DNA from: Chondrus crispus
Lineage: Eukaryota; Rhodophyta; Florideophyceae; Gigartinales; Gigartinaceae
Reading direction: 5' to 3'
Length of the DNA: 64,000 bases
NCBI RefSeq assembly: GCF_000350225.1
Contig: NW_005179003.1
Span: 156,255 to 220,254, forward strand
Made by a program: the position numbers and the translations under genes. Positions 22,700 through 33,040 of the stretch are shown here, piece by piece (the first letter of the stretch is position 1; every line of letters starts with the position of its first letter). Below the pieces are notes generated by a model. The model saw only the letters and a list, made by a program, of their open reading frames with translations. It ran no database searches and was not told the DNA's origin.

Positions 22700-22880
22700 T
22701 TGCTTGACAGTGTCAGCCATTAACTCATACATATTGTAATTAGACATTTTGTAGTTAGTAAATAATTAAGGCTAATATTTAAGGATCAATTATTTAACGC
22801 ACAATGTCTACCATCATCCGGACAATGGTGTTTCGAAACCCCGCGTCCTAAGGACGCGATTTTGTTGCTTGACAGTGTCA
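22700..22880. repeat. Hairpin module arranged with 165-bp period (copy 5)
   Basis: The sequence TTGCTTGACAGTGTCAG starts at 22700 and again at 22865. Between them are the AT-rich core, a TACCAT/ATGGT hairpin (about 22809-22830) and the palindrome GCGTCCTAAGGACGC (22843-22857). This shows the modules are one repeating unit of about 165 bp. Confidence 0.65.
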
Positions 22881-23045
22881 GACATTATTTAAACCCCTAC
22901 TCCCCTAATCCCCTAATTAGAAATATTGTAATTAGGAGCACTCACGGTCAATTGTGTCATGCGTGTAATGCATGCAGTTGGAGTGTGAGTCCGAGTTGCG
23001 AACAGCGTTTAGTAAAGCTTGATGATGGATGCAAAATCGAAGAAC

Positions 23046-23281
23046 AATGAACACAAATATGAAACCAATGATTGTCTCCGCACCGCTGCACACACTACAT
23101 GCCGTACTGTCACTATGTGGGCAGAAAGAAATGTTGGAAGCCTTTATTCACCAGCACCACTTGCCACAAGCAAAAAGTATTGACGAGTCACATCAACGGC
23201 AGGAAAATACACCTCATTGACCAAATCTCTTTAACAATGAACTCTGGACGATTCGTGGGTAGGCTGTTCGCTGTGGAGTGA
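23046..23281 (-). pseudogene. 5' stub of the Nudix-like/APH gene family
   Basis: Aligns with the first ~80 codons of the intact gene at 27182 (for example GACCAAATC, GGCTGTTCGCTG and surrounding sequence). The position of the start codon reads ACG instead of ATG and no downstream part follows. A third, truncated copy of the duplicated gene; decay by point changes and loss of the 3' part. Confidence 0.65.
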
Positions 23282-23373
23282 CGTGTCTCCCAATCCTAGA
23301 AGCAGTCCTTATATAGTCTTCCGTCGGTACTATGATATTTGGAAACGTGTTTCTGCTTTTCTTTTGTTGCAGA

Positions 23374-23473
23374 NNNNNNNNNNNNNNNNNNNNNNNNNNN
23401 NNNNNNNNNNNNNNNNNNNNNNNNNNNNNNNNNNNNNNNNNNNNNNNNNNNNNNNNNNNNNNNNNNNNNNNNN
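23374..23473. other. Assembly gap (100 N)
   Basis: Exactly 100 unknown bases, the usual placeholder for a gap of unknown length. Features that touch it are unreliable. Confidence 0.99.
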
Positions 23474-25239
23474 ACGATGGTTGAGGTATGATAAGGGAAG
23501 GATACTAAGGATACTGAACTACGGTTGGCACTCCGGTGCCGTATTAAGTCGGCGGCGACGGCCGCTCTGTGACCTTGCGCCCTCCCGGGTTGTCGGAATA
23601 TAGCAAAGTCTAAGAGTCGTTTTCTACTTTGCTCGCCCCTCGGCGTGCGGCCGAGGCTCCGGCGTTGGCGGCCCCTGCCGCCACAGAAGCGGCAGGGCCT
23701 AATGGGTGTGACGAAGGAGGGCGGTGTCGGACGAAACTAATGACCACTACGTGGTCTCGGCGTTAGCCGGGATCTACAAGGGTGAGCGCGGTCTGGTAGC
23801 CCGAGTAAACTTCATCTTTCTCTAACTCTCTTTGTTTGTCTCGGGACCAGATTGACAGGGGGGTATCAGGGTGGGGGGTTCAGGAGGTGGACACGAGGAT
23901 GGAGGCGCACAAGAAACCACGGAGGATAGGGTGGTGGGTGAATCTGGGGAAGGGTCATACGTACAAGTATGGGGTACCCAAAACTGAACAGTCACCCCAA
24001 AAGTTGAACAAGCGAAAAATCTGCCCTTTTTATTCCAAAATCAAGATTGAGCACCAGAAATGGACATACCTCCTGACTTCAGGTCCAACAAATGGCATAA
24101 ACGCGTTGTGAAAAATAAAATAAAATCTGACCACGAGCTTTGCCGCCCAAAGTTCGATTGGATACCATACTTTCAAGTTCATCTCAGCACTGCAGCAATG
24201 AAGTCGTTCGTGGCAGATAGAATTTGAGATACAACTTTTTTTGAATTTTTTTTGATACTTACTTCGCGTTGACCAATAAAACTGTTGTTCAAGTTTCGAG
24301 TGACATTGGGGTCGGGATCGACGACGCTAGCGCTCCCACGTGTTCGGGAATTCTACGTCTACTACTATCCACCATTAAAAAAAGCCACCCCGACCTGGAT
24401 GGTCAAGGCCATCAGCTTTCTAATGGAAAAAACCCCGACTGAATCGGACAATTTTAAATTTACTTATGGCCTGCTACCTCAGTTCTGTTCAACTTTAGTG
24501 GACCGGTACTTGTACGGCAATGCGCGAGAGGGAGAAGCGCTTCTGGTGGAGACGCCGCAGGATAGAGACCCGTGGAGCAGGCCGCGAGTAACAAGAGTGC
24601 GTGCACCTGAGGAAAAGCTAACGTCCACGTGTTGCACGTGGATGATCGGGTCATATAAGCTCTGCGTGCTGGGCGACTACTGTAGGAGATGGGGGCTTTG
24701 CGGCTAACGTCCGGATGCATGAGGCGGGGCCTCGAAGGTTTGAAGATAACGTCCGAATGCATGAGGCGGCCTTGAAGGTTTCTTAGTCGTCTGTCCGCAG
24801 TAAGGACAACGAAAACCCTTCGCAATGGAAGAATTGTAGGAAATTCAAACGTCAGGTCCGCTCTCACTCCTAGAGTTGTTTTCTGTGTGATGAGGTGGAG
24901 CTGGTTGATAGATCATGCACACAAAGATGTCGCCTGGCAACGTGCATGAAACAAGACTCTCAAGCTTTCGTAACATCAAAATGAACTCCCCCCCTCCCCC
25001 CCAACTACTATGACGCACCATTGCAACACGTCACGAATGCCTGGGGTCGCAAGCGTCTATGGCTTTTCGCTTGGTCATTTAGACCACTACTGTACCATGC
25101 AAATAACCACATTAGCCACCGCTGCAACTACTGTACCACTGCATGATCGTGCCATATCAGTGAGTCTACTAGTCTCCAATTGCATGATTGAGGTAGGACA
25201 GCCTCAGACCCGTCCTCTCGCCTTCGCGCAATTCTTCCT
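23474..25239. other. Intergenic, no convincing gene
   Basis: GC-rich from 23520 to 23780, with a strong hairpin around 23669-23698 (GCCGC/GCGGC arms). AT-rich from 24100 to 24300. A plus ORF of 140 codons at 24285 has no recognised domain. A hairpin TCCACGTG/CACGTGGA lies near 24623-24641, and a ~40-bp direct duplication around ATGCATGAGGCGG at 24713-24775. From about 24880 the sequence belongs to the segmental duplication shared with 30.09 kb. Confidence 0.4.
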
Positions 25240-25770
25240 TTGCGTACAGTTCATGCGCAATGTTTGTTTTGTACAACAGACAGTGCCCACGTCTGCGGTC
25301 CTCAGAATTCGATCCGTGATATCTTCCTAGTCCTTTACCCACCCGCTACCCAGTGTAATCCCTTTGTCCGCGTCCCACACCCTCACATTCTCGTCCCAGG
25401 ATGCAAATATTACATGTCTTCCGTCCGCACTCATGCCAATACTGTGCCCACGTCCGTGTGTCCAGTCAACGAGCCCCCTCCTTGTGCTCCGTCTGGTACG
25501 TATGCGGCAACCGCAATGCAGTATGCGTACGTCTCGTTGTCAGAAGATGGACTAACGTTCCATAAAGCCGGGTGATGCATGCAAAACATGAACTGAAGAC
25601 TTTCATGGCTCCTCTACTGTCGTCCTGACCATGATGCTCCCGCCAAAACTTTCGCACCTTCTTTTGTACTCATTATAAAGCGCATACAGCTGTTGCCACC
25701 TGCAGAGCGGCTCGTCTCAGATTACACCGTCGTACACGTCAACTCAGCCCAAAAACATGCGGTCACCATT
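25240..25770 (-). pseudogene. WD40-repeat protein remnant (copy A)
   Basis: Minus-strand translation of about 25350-25480 gives a clear WD40 blade: GRGHSIGMSADGRHVIFAS, then WDENVRVWDADKG. The 3' side reads LYALYNEYKRR. Stops occur on both sides and only one blade is recognisable, so the gene is dead. It lies immediately downstream of the Nudix-like/APH gene, as in copy B. Confidence 0.65.
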
Positions 25771-25781
25771 TTCTTCTTCGG

Positions 25782-27182
25782 TCACCGCAGCAAGGAACGA
25801 ACACTGTCCTCTAGCCAGTGAAGCGCGTCTTCCCGGGGAGCACCGTCTTCCGCTTCCCTAACCATATCCAAGTATCTATATACTTCCAAGAGCGGCCTAA
25901 GATTGAAGAATACTTTCCTAATCAACCTAAGCAATCCGTCAATGTCAGCTATGTCCATTTCCTGTGCATAGGCCTCTAGGATATCTCGGTTGCACCAGTC
26001 AACATCAAACAAAGGATGGCCTGCGAAAGAGCTGTCAAAGTCGAAAAACCGGACCCCTGGACCCTCATCGGCACCCTTCATGATTAGGTTTCCATCGGTC
26101 GTGTCGTTGTGTATCAAACAGTTAGGCATTTCAAAATCAATAAGTTCCGTCAGATCATCTTGCACCTTCACCTTGATGCTCGACAGTTTCTGCCTTGCTT
26201 CCGTTTCTAGCACGGTCAAAAGCTCCTTACACTGAAAAAGTGAGTTCAAGTTCTCACGCATCCACAGCGGTGAATAACATGGTAGTCCGGCCTCTAACAA
26301 ATCAGGCAACACCTTTGCGCTTGCGCGGTGCAGACGCACCAGATCTCTTACTCCCTGCTTACACGCTTCATCCTCCAATCCACAGAAGCTAGTCTCGTCA
26401 CCGTGGTCCACAAGGATCATTTGACGACGTTCCACGTCTGCGAATAACGGCTTGGCGACAAGATCAGGAACAACGCTAGACATTATTGACGTGACTCCAG
26501 CATCGTTCGACGTGGATGTACTGCATTTAAGGTAGTAATCACTCTCATTCGTCTTGATCCTTAGCACAGCTCCTCTGGATGACGCACGGATCTGAACCAA
26601 TTCCCCCATCACATGCACATTGTGTCCATGCAATATTTCGCGTACCTTTCGAAGCGTTTCTTGATACCATCCAACAGAGGCCCAAGGCACCCGTCTAGGC
26701 GGCGAAACGTTGGCTACGGTCTGTTCCAGTTCTCGCCGAATCGCTTGCTCCGCTCCTTTCTCCGAGTGCGACACATGGACGACACCTGCTCTGTGATCAT
26801 TGGTGATGGCTACCCAACTGCATCCAGAAGGCACTTCTTGAGACTTGTCATAGCACTGAGCAACGAGAATAGCGCGGACCATAGTAGCTGAAAGATTAGA
26901 CGTTTCAACGGACAAATACTCAGAATAACAATGTCGAAGAACAAGAAACGGAAATTCGATACCAATGACTGTCTTGACAGCGCTGCACACATCCTGTATC
27001 GAGCTGTCACCTACGTCGTCAGAGAGAAATCCCGGAAGCCTCCACTGATCAGGACCACTTGCCACAAGCAAAACGTATTGATGGCTCACATCAAACGTAA
27101 GAAGTTGCACCTCATTGACCAAATCCCTTTCACAGCGTGCTCTGGACGACTCGTAGATAGGCTGTTCGCTGCGGAGTGACAT
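25782..27182 (-). CDS. Nudix-like plus APH-like phosphotransferase fusion protein
   Basis: 466 codons from ATG 27182. Residues about 25-150 resemble a Nudix fold (strand VLLVASGPDQWRLPGF), but the Nudix box that should follow the Gly lacks its conserved Glu residues, so hydrolase activity is doubtful. Residues about 190-450 resemble an APH/choline-kinase-like kinase: YYLKCS with a candidate Lys, the catalytic loop CLIHNDTTDGNL (HNDxxxxN) and the metal site RFFDFDSSF, followed by HPLFDVDW. It would transfer phosphate to a small molecule; substrate unknown. The start is supported by conservation of the same ATG region in the second copy. It is the only intact member of a family with three copies here. 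Confidence 0.75.
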   Translation of the reverse strand: MSLRSEQPIYESSRARCERDLVNEVQLLTFDVSHQYVLLVASGPDQWRLPGFLSDDVGDSSIQDVCSAVKTVIGIEFPFLVLRHCYSEYLSVETSNLSATMVRAILVAQCYDKSQEVPSGCSWVAITNDHRAGVVHVSHSEKGAEQAIRRELEQTVANVSPPRRVPWASVGWYQETLRKVREILHGHNVHVMGELVQIRASSRGAVLRIKTNESDYYLKCSTSTSNDAGVTSIMSSVVPDLVAKPLFADVERRQMILVDHGDETSFCGLEDEACKQGVRDLVRLHRASAKVLPDLLEAGLPCYSPLWMRENLNSLFQCKELLTVLETEARQKLSSIKVKVQDDLTELIDFEMPNCLIHNDTTDGNLIMKGADEGPGVRFFDFDSSFAGHPLFDVDWCNRDILEAYAQEMDIADIDGLLRLIRKVFFNLRPLLEVYRYLDMVREAEDGAPREDALHWLEDSVRSLLR

Positions 27183-27412
27183 CTCTTCCGATCGTAGAAG
27201 CGATCTTGCGCGCTCGTTTTGTCGTGGTTGAGATATTTTCCGTTGAAGCCTTCAAGGTCAAGCGTGTACCAGATCGCAATTGACCTCACCGTCCGAAGTT
27301 GGACAAGTCATGGACCAAATGAGCCTCGTTGTATACGCGGGTGCGTAAATTTTGAATTCTTTTCATAGCGCAAAAAGCGGCCTCATTTTTGCGCATTTAG
27401 GCATGTCATTTT

Positions 27413-28628
27413 TTGCGTGAGCCCACTACACGTAGTGCGATTTTAGGATTTCAGGAAGCGCCCACTGTGACACCACCCATTCCGCACGCGTCGAGCTGTC
27501 CCGTTTGCAATCTGTCATCCTTGTCTCGATGCTCGACCTTCGATGACTACGTTGCCAACCAAGTCTTGACGCTCAACGTCCTACCCGACCATGGCCATGT
27601 ATCTGCTTTGGCCATGCAAGTGCGTATTCGCCGGTTCCATACGCGAACGTTCTCCTGCACCATGATCGTCGATATTTTGGAGGAAGAACGGCCGTCAGCG
27701 GCGGGCGGCATCGCTTTCCTAAAGCTTTTCGACCGACGTTTTGCTGATGGCCTCCGGCGTAACAACGCCATCGAGCCATGGACGAAGCGCATGGAAGAGG
27801 CGTACATCGAATCGGTCTAGAGCGGCGCAATCTACAGTTACCTGCATGATCTCACCCACATTGACCTTTTCGAGGAAAGCAGACGGAAAGACTGGGATGA
27901 CGCTCAGAGCGAGGCTTTTCTCGCCCACAAGCTTCTCCGCCAGTACAATGCCGAGATTTCCCTCTATAACGGGCTGCGCGATCAACAGGGTAGTGTCATC
28001 CCGAAAGTTTTGCGGCGGTCGATATCGATCTGGAGCTTGCAACGTCGAGCGGTACCCCAAATCGCTGCGGCAGCGGGGACTTTGAGCCTTCCGAGTGAAA
28101 GGCATCCTGCTCGAGTACACAGACGGCTGCAACCTACTGGACATAGTCGATCACTTTCCGCGCTCGAGTTGGCAGGACATTGTCAATCAAGCCATTGCGA
28201 TTGTCGGCATCATGAACGATCGCAACATACTAAATACTGACGTGAGGCCCGAGAACTTTCTGGTTTGTACCAATCCAGATGGTCGCCGCCATCCCTATTC
28301 TAAGGTGTTTATGATTGACTTTGGAATGAGCCGGTTTCGCGGGCCTGATGAGTCGGACGCAGAGTGGGGACCGGCCAAGCATGGCGAGGACGAGGAATGC
28401 GCTGTTGGCATCATCATGAAAAGTGTGTTGAGCAATCACGGCTTCGAGGTGCCCTACGAGCCTTCATCGAAGTATTATGAGTGGGCTGAGACGGAAGATA
28501 CGGAGAACATTTTTTATGAGTATGCGATCAAAACTGAGGTCAGTCCAGGTGTGGTCGTCTACTCCCTGCCGCCGGAGGAGAACGCAGAGGGACATCATCA
28601 GTCATTGTATAGTACTCGGAGCATGTGA
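27413..28628 (+). pseudogene. Protein-kinase-like gene, decayed
   Basis: The 3' frame (28095-28628) has kinase C-lobe hallmarks: KGILLEYTDG (hinge-like), ILNTDVRPENFLV in the place of the catalytic loop (HRD replaced by NTD, with DxxxxN kept) and VFMIDFGMSRFRG (DFG and activation segment). The 5' frame from 27413 reads a plausible N-lobe (FSCTMIVDILEE, AFLKLFDRRFADGLRR) and meets an in-frame TAG at 27818-27820 before continuing with YSYLHDLTHIDLFEE. At least two frame changes lie between about 27990 and 28095. This resembles the orphan kinase-like families expanded in fungi and some algae. A Sel1-repeat frame follows immediately and may once have been fused. Confidence 0.65.
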
Positions 28629-28689
28629 ATGTTACTGGGCGCACGGCGAGGAACGAAGGAAAGGATTCAAATTTGCATCCAGACGCTTG

Positions 28690-29722
28690 TTGTCGCGATG
28701 CCTCGAGAAGCTACTGGAAAAGGGCACAGAGGGTGCCGACACGAATGCAGTTCGGGCTGCAGAGGTTTACGAAAACGCAATTGACAAAAACGACGTCAGT
28801 GCGATGGTAGCTCTCGGCTTGCTGTTGGAAAAGGGCGCAGAGGGTGTCGAGAAGAACGCGGCTCGCGCAGTAGAGTTGTACGAATGTGCGATCGAAGTAG
28901 ACCAGAGTGTTGACGCGATGTACAAGCTTGGTAACCTCATGAGGGATGGGAGCGACAGAGTTGAGAAGGATGAAGCGCGGGCTGACAAACTATACGGGAG
29001 GGCGATTGAGAAACACGATGATGCTCATTCTATGTTCAATCTCGGCAACCTGCTAACATATGATGCGGAACGAATCGAGAGAAACGCGGCGCGTGGCATA
29101 GAAAAGTTCGAGCGGGCGATCGAGAAGGGTAATGATGTCGATTCAATGGTCCATCTTGGTCTCCTCCTGCACAAGGGCGTAGAGGGAGTCGAGAAGAATA
29201 TGGTTCGCGCCGTTAAGCTGTACGAGCGGGCGATCGCGGAGGGCAATGACATCGATGCGATGGTGCATCTGGGCCTCCTGCTGCAGGACGGCGCGGAGGG
29301 GGTCGAGAAGAACGGGGTTCGCGCCTCAGAGCTGTACGAGATTGCGATCGACAGGAGGGACGATGTGCATACATTGGGCAATCTCGGTCTGCTGCTGCAC
29401 CACGACGCGGAAGGAGTGGAAAAGGACGAGGTCCGCGCACTGGAGCTGTACGAGCGTGCGATCGAGAAATCACGCAACGGTAACGCTAAGTTGAATCTTG
29501 CTCTCCCCCTGAAGGATGGAGGAGACAGAGAACGCTACGCGGGCTGTGAAGCTGCTTGAGGGTGCGCTTGAGGAAGACGGTAAGGTTGACGCGATGGTGC
29601 ATCTTGGCACGCCGATGCAGCACGGAGCGGACAGGGTGGGGCGTAACATAGGGCAGGCGGCACGGCTTTACGACATGGCGGTTGAGAAAGACGAGAACAA
29701 CGGAATGGCTCTCGCAACCTAG
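28690..29722 (+). pseudogene. Sel1-like repeat protein, fragment with frame change
   Basis: Nine tandem 36-residue repeats of the Sel1/TPR type, consensus AMVHLGLLLxxGAEGVEKN then ARAVELYERAIE. Seven are in one frame to about 29515 and two more after a one-base frame change (29516-29722). No start codon is credible: the open frame runs back to 28477 but there overlaps the kinase frame out of register. Sel1 repeats form α-solenoids that mediate protein contacts. The absence of a start and the position right behind the kinase suggest a former kinase-Sel1 fusion, now broken. Confidence 0.75.
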
Positions 29723-30439
29723 AAGTCCTGCAAAGGGCCGGGCTGGGTGACAGGACCGGGGCCGTGAGACGGCTGCATGGGTGATTTCGTCCCTAACATC
29801 AAGTGCGTTCACGGCTCGGGAAGCATGTGGCGGGGGGTTGAAGCAAAGACGCGAGAACGATCCCCATGGACAAAATTATACCTACAGAGGTCACGTTCTC
29901 CAAGAAAATTTGTTCCTCCTCGCCGAATCGTCCGAAACTCGTGAAGTTCAATACTTATGGCATCGTAACACGTGTCCGCTACACGTGTTCGTTTTGGGCT
30001 TCAATTGACGCCCCAATCAATTAAGCTAATTTGCTCCTCAAAGAATTATGGGCTGTGAGTGTGCAAAGATACCCTTGTTGATTACAGTGTGGTGACGTGA
30101 AGCTGGTTGATACTGTAGATCACAGATACAAAGATATGGACTGGCAACGTCCATGAAACAAGACTCAAGCATTCGCATCATCAAAATGAACCCCACCCCC
30201 CTCAACTACCATGACGCACCATTGCAACACAACACAAATACATGGAGTGGCAAGCGTCTACGGCTTTTCGCGATTTAGACCACTACCTTCATGGAAGCAA
30301 CCGGATTAGCCACCACTGCAACTACAACTGCGTGATCGTGCCATATCAGTGAGTCTACTGTAGTCTCCACTCGAGCCAGGACAGCTTCAGACCCCGTCCT
30401 CTCGCCTTCGCGCAACTTTTCTCTTCCGTGGAGTTATTT
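29723..30439. other. Intergenic
   Basis: No gene seen. From about 30090 the sequence is the start of the second segmental-duplication copy (shared CTGGCAACGT and ATCAAAATGAAC blocks with 24.9 kb). Confidence 0.45.
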
Positions 30440-30930
30440 ACCATGTTTCTCCTGTACGCGAAACATTGCCCATATCTGCCGTCCCCAGAATTCGATCCGT
30501 GATGTCTTGCCAGTCCTCTACCCACTCGCAACGAAGGTTGATCCATCTATCCACGTCCCACATCCGCACGGTCTCGTCCCAGGATGCAGATACCACATGT
30601 CTTCCGCCCACACTCATCCCAACGCTGCGCCCCCTATCCCTGTGTCCAGTGAACGCGCCCCTCCTTGTCCTCTGTCCACTACGAATCCGGCGATCGCGGT
30701 GCAGTGTGTGTATGTCTCGTTACCAGAAGATGGACCATCGTTTCATAAAGCCGGGTGATGACATGCAAAACGAGAACCGGACACTTTCAGGCCTCTACTG
30801 TCGTCCTGACGTTGATGTTCCCGCCAAACCTTTCGCACTTTCTTTATACTCATTATGAAGCGCATAGAGCTGATGCCAACTGCAGAACCACTCGTCCTAG
30901 ACTACAACGTTGTACACGTTAACTCAGTCC
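30440..30930 (-). pseudogene. WD40-repeat protein remnant (copy B)
   Basis: Minus-strand translation around 30540-30680 gives AFTGHRDRGRSVGMSVGG, RHVVSASWDETVRMWDVD: one well-preserved WD40 blade. Flanking sequence is interrupted by stops. Equivalent to 25240-25770. Confidence 0.65.
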
Positions 30931-30961
30931 AAAAATACGTGCTCACCCTTTCCTTCTTCGG

Positions 30962-32355
30962 TCACATCAGCAAGTAACGGACACTTTTCTCCAGCCACTG
31001 AAGGGCGTCTTCCCGGGGAGCACCGTCTTCCGCTTCCCTAACCATGTCCAAGTATCTATATGCTCGCACGAGATCTGAAAGATAAGAGGTTTTGTTGATC
31101 ACACTATACAATCCATCAATGTCAGCTATGTCCATTTCCTGTGCATAGACCTCCAAAAATTCCCGGTTGCACCAGTGCACATCAAACAAAGGATGGCTTG
31201 CGAAAGAGCTGTCAAAGTCAAAAAACCGGAACCCTGGACCCTCATCGGTGCTCTTCCTGGTTAGGTTCCCTTCCAACTGGTCATTGTGTATCAAACAATT
31301 AGGCATTTCCCAACTAATAAGTTCCGTCAGGTATTCTTGCAGCTTGACCTTGGTGTTGGACAGCTTCTGGCTTGGTTCCGTTTCCCGCACAGACAAAAGC
31401 TCCTTAGATTGAAAAAGTGAGGTCAAGTTCTCACGCATCCACAGCGGTGAATAACATGGTAGCCCGGCCTGCAACAAATCGGGCAACACATTCGTGTTTG
31501 CGCGGTGTAGACGCACCGTATCTCTTACCACCTGCTTACGCCCTTCAAGTTCTAATGTAAACATGCCAGTCTCGTCAACGTGGTCGGCAAGGATCATTTG
31601 ACGACTTTCCACGTCTGCAAACAACGGCTTGGCGACAAGATCAGGAACAACGCTTGATATTATTGACGTCACTCCAGCATCGTTCGACGTGGATGGGCTG
31701 CATTTTAGGTAGTAATCACCCTCATTCGTCTTGATCTTTAGCACGGCTCCTCTGTATGACGTACGGATCTGAACCAGATCCCCTATCACATGCAAATTGT
31801 GTCCACGCAATATTTCGCGCACTTCTCGAAGCGTTTCATGGTGCCATTCGACAGAGGCCCAAGGCACCCGTCGAGGCGGCAAAACGTTGGCTGCGGCCTG
31901 TTTTAGTTCTCGTCGAATAGCTTGCTCCGCTCCTTTCTCCGAGTGCGAGACATGGACGACACCCGCTCCGTGATTATCGGTGATGGCCACCCAACTGCAT
32001 CCAGAAGGCACTCGTTCAGATTTCTCACGGCACCCAACAACGATAATACCGCGGCTTCCCGAGTCTGAATGATCATCGGTTTCAACGGACCACTCTTCAA
32101 AGTAACAATCTCGGAGAACAATGAAAGGAAATTCTATACCAATACTGTCTTAGCAGCGCTGCACACATCATGTGTCGGGGTGACATCTATCGTGTCAGAA
32201 AGAAATCCCGGAAGCCTCCATTCATTAGGACCGTTTGCCACAAGCAAAACGTATCGATTGCTCACATCAAAGGTGAGAAGTTGCACCTCATTGACCGAAT
32301 CCCTTTCACAGCGTGCCCTGGACGACTCGTAGATAGGCTGCTCGCTGCGGAACAT
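30962..32355 (-). pseudogene. Nudix-like/APH fusion gene, second copy with one frame break
   Basis: Homologous along its whole length to the intact gene at 25782-27182, including the Nudix-like start (QYVLLVANGP-type sequence), CLIHNDQLEGNL and FRFFDFDSSF. Compared with the intact copy, a single base is missing in ACAGTCATT near 32144, which shifts the frame after about residue 72. From there the second frame is open to the end (31.9-30.96 kb). Otherwise little decayed, so the loss is recent. It could be a true pseudogene or an assembly error. Confidence 0.75.
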
Positions 32356-32399
32356 GTGTTCCAATCCTGGGAGCAATCTTGCGTGCCCTTTCCGTCGCG

Positions 32400-32677
32400 C
32401 TTGTGATATTTTCCAATAAAATCAACGAATGTGTTCGTTGTCGTAGAGCGCGTTGAGAGAGTTTGCGTTTGTACAAGGCGATCGCAGACTTTTGCGTAAT
32501 GTTCGTATTGTACAAGATGGCAAGGGACGCTACCATGTGAAAAGTGAGAAGCAAGGCCTGGATCAAAAAGATCTCATCGCAAAAATCAGCCTGTTAAGAC
32601 ACGCCCTGATGCCTTGCCCGGTGATGAATCGTAATCCTCATGGGGGGGTCTTTACTCGTCGTCGCCGTCTCGTGGGT
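32400..32677. other. Intergenic
   Basis: Short spacer between the duplicated gene copy and the Copia fragment; no gene seen. Confidence 0.4.
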
Positions 32678-33040
32678 CTAAGTACCGCTGGTGACAGACT
32701 GTAATGCTGACAGTCTGTCCTTGCGGTCGGTCACTCGCGCACCTGTCAGCGTCTGATGAAGAGAGTTGCGGTCCGTCAGTCCCGGGGGACGCTGAGGGGT
32801 GCGCGTGAAGGATGTGCCGGGGTGCGCTTTCGGGTCGGGGCTGCGGGGTTCATGTAGTTGGATGATTTTGCAGATTTCTTGAAAGCGGATGGGTCCGAGC
32901 GCTTTTGTGAATAGGTCTGCTGGGTTGCCCGCGGATGGGATGTGATGCGCGGTGATAGCGGCACCTTGGATGTGATGTTGAAGGTGGTGGTGCCTGACAT
33001 CGATGAGCTTTCTATGTTTAGTTCTGGCGTCAGTTCCCGC
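32678..33040 (-). mobile_element. Copia retrotransposon fragment (RNase H end)
   Basis: The minus-strand translation matches the C-terminal RNase H region of Copia elements (RKLIDVRHHH, IPSAGNPADLFTKAL). Only this 3' part is present; it is a fossil fragment. Its inner end coincides with the left edge of the ~1 kb repeat at 33012, and about 25 bp of the Copia coding sequence are also found at the edge of the other repeat copy (57487). Confidence 0.75.

Larger units (their letters stand above)
24880..32400. repeat. Segmental duplication: two ~2.3 kb copies
   Basis: About 24.88-27.20 kb and 30.09-32.39 kb are homologous throughout and in the same orientation. Each carries, on the minus strand, a Nudix-like/APH gene followed by a decayed WD40 gene. 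The copies are separated by the kinase/Sel1 remnants at 27.4-29.7 kb. Fragments of the same unit also occur at 23.05-23.28 kb (gene start only) and, inverted, at 61.47-62.06 kb (WD40 part). Confidence 0.85.
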
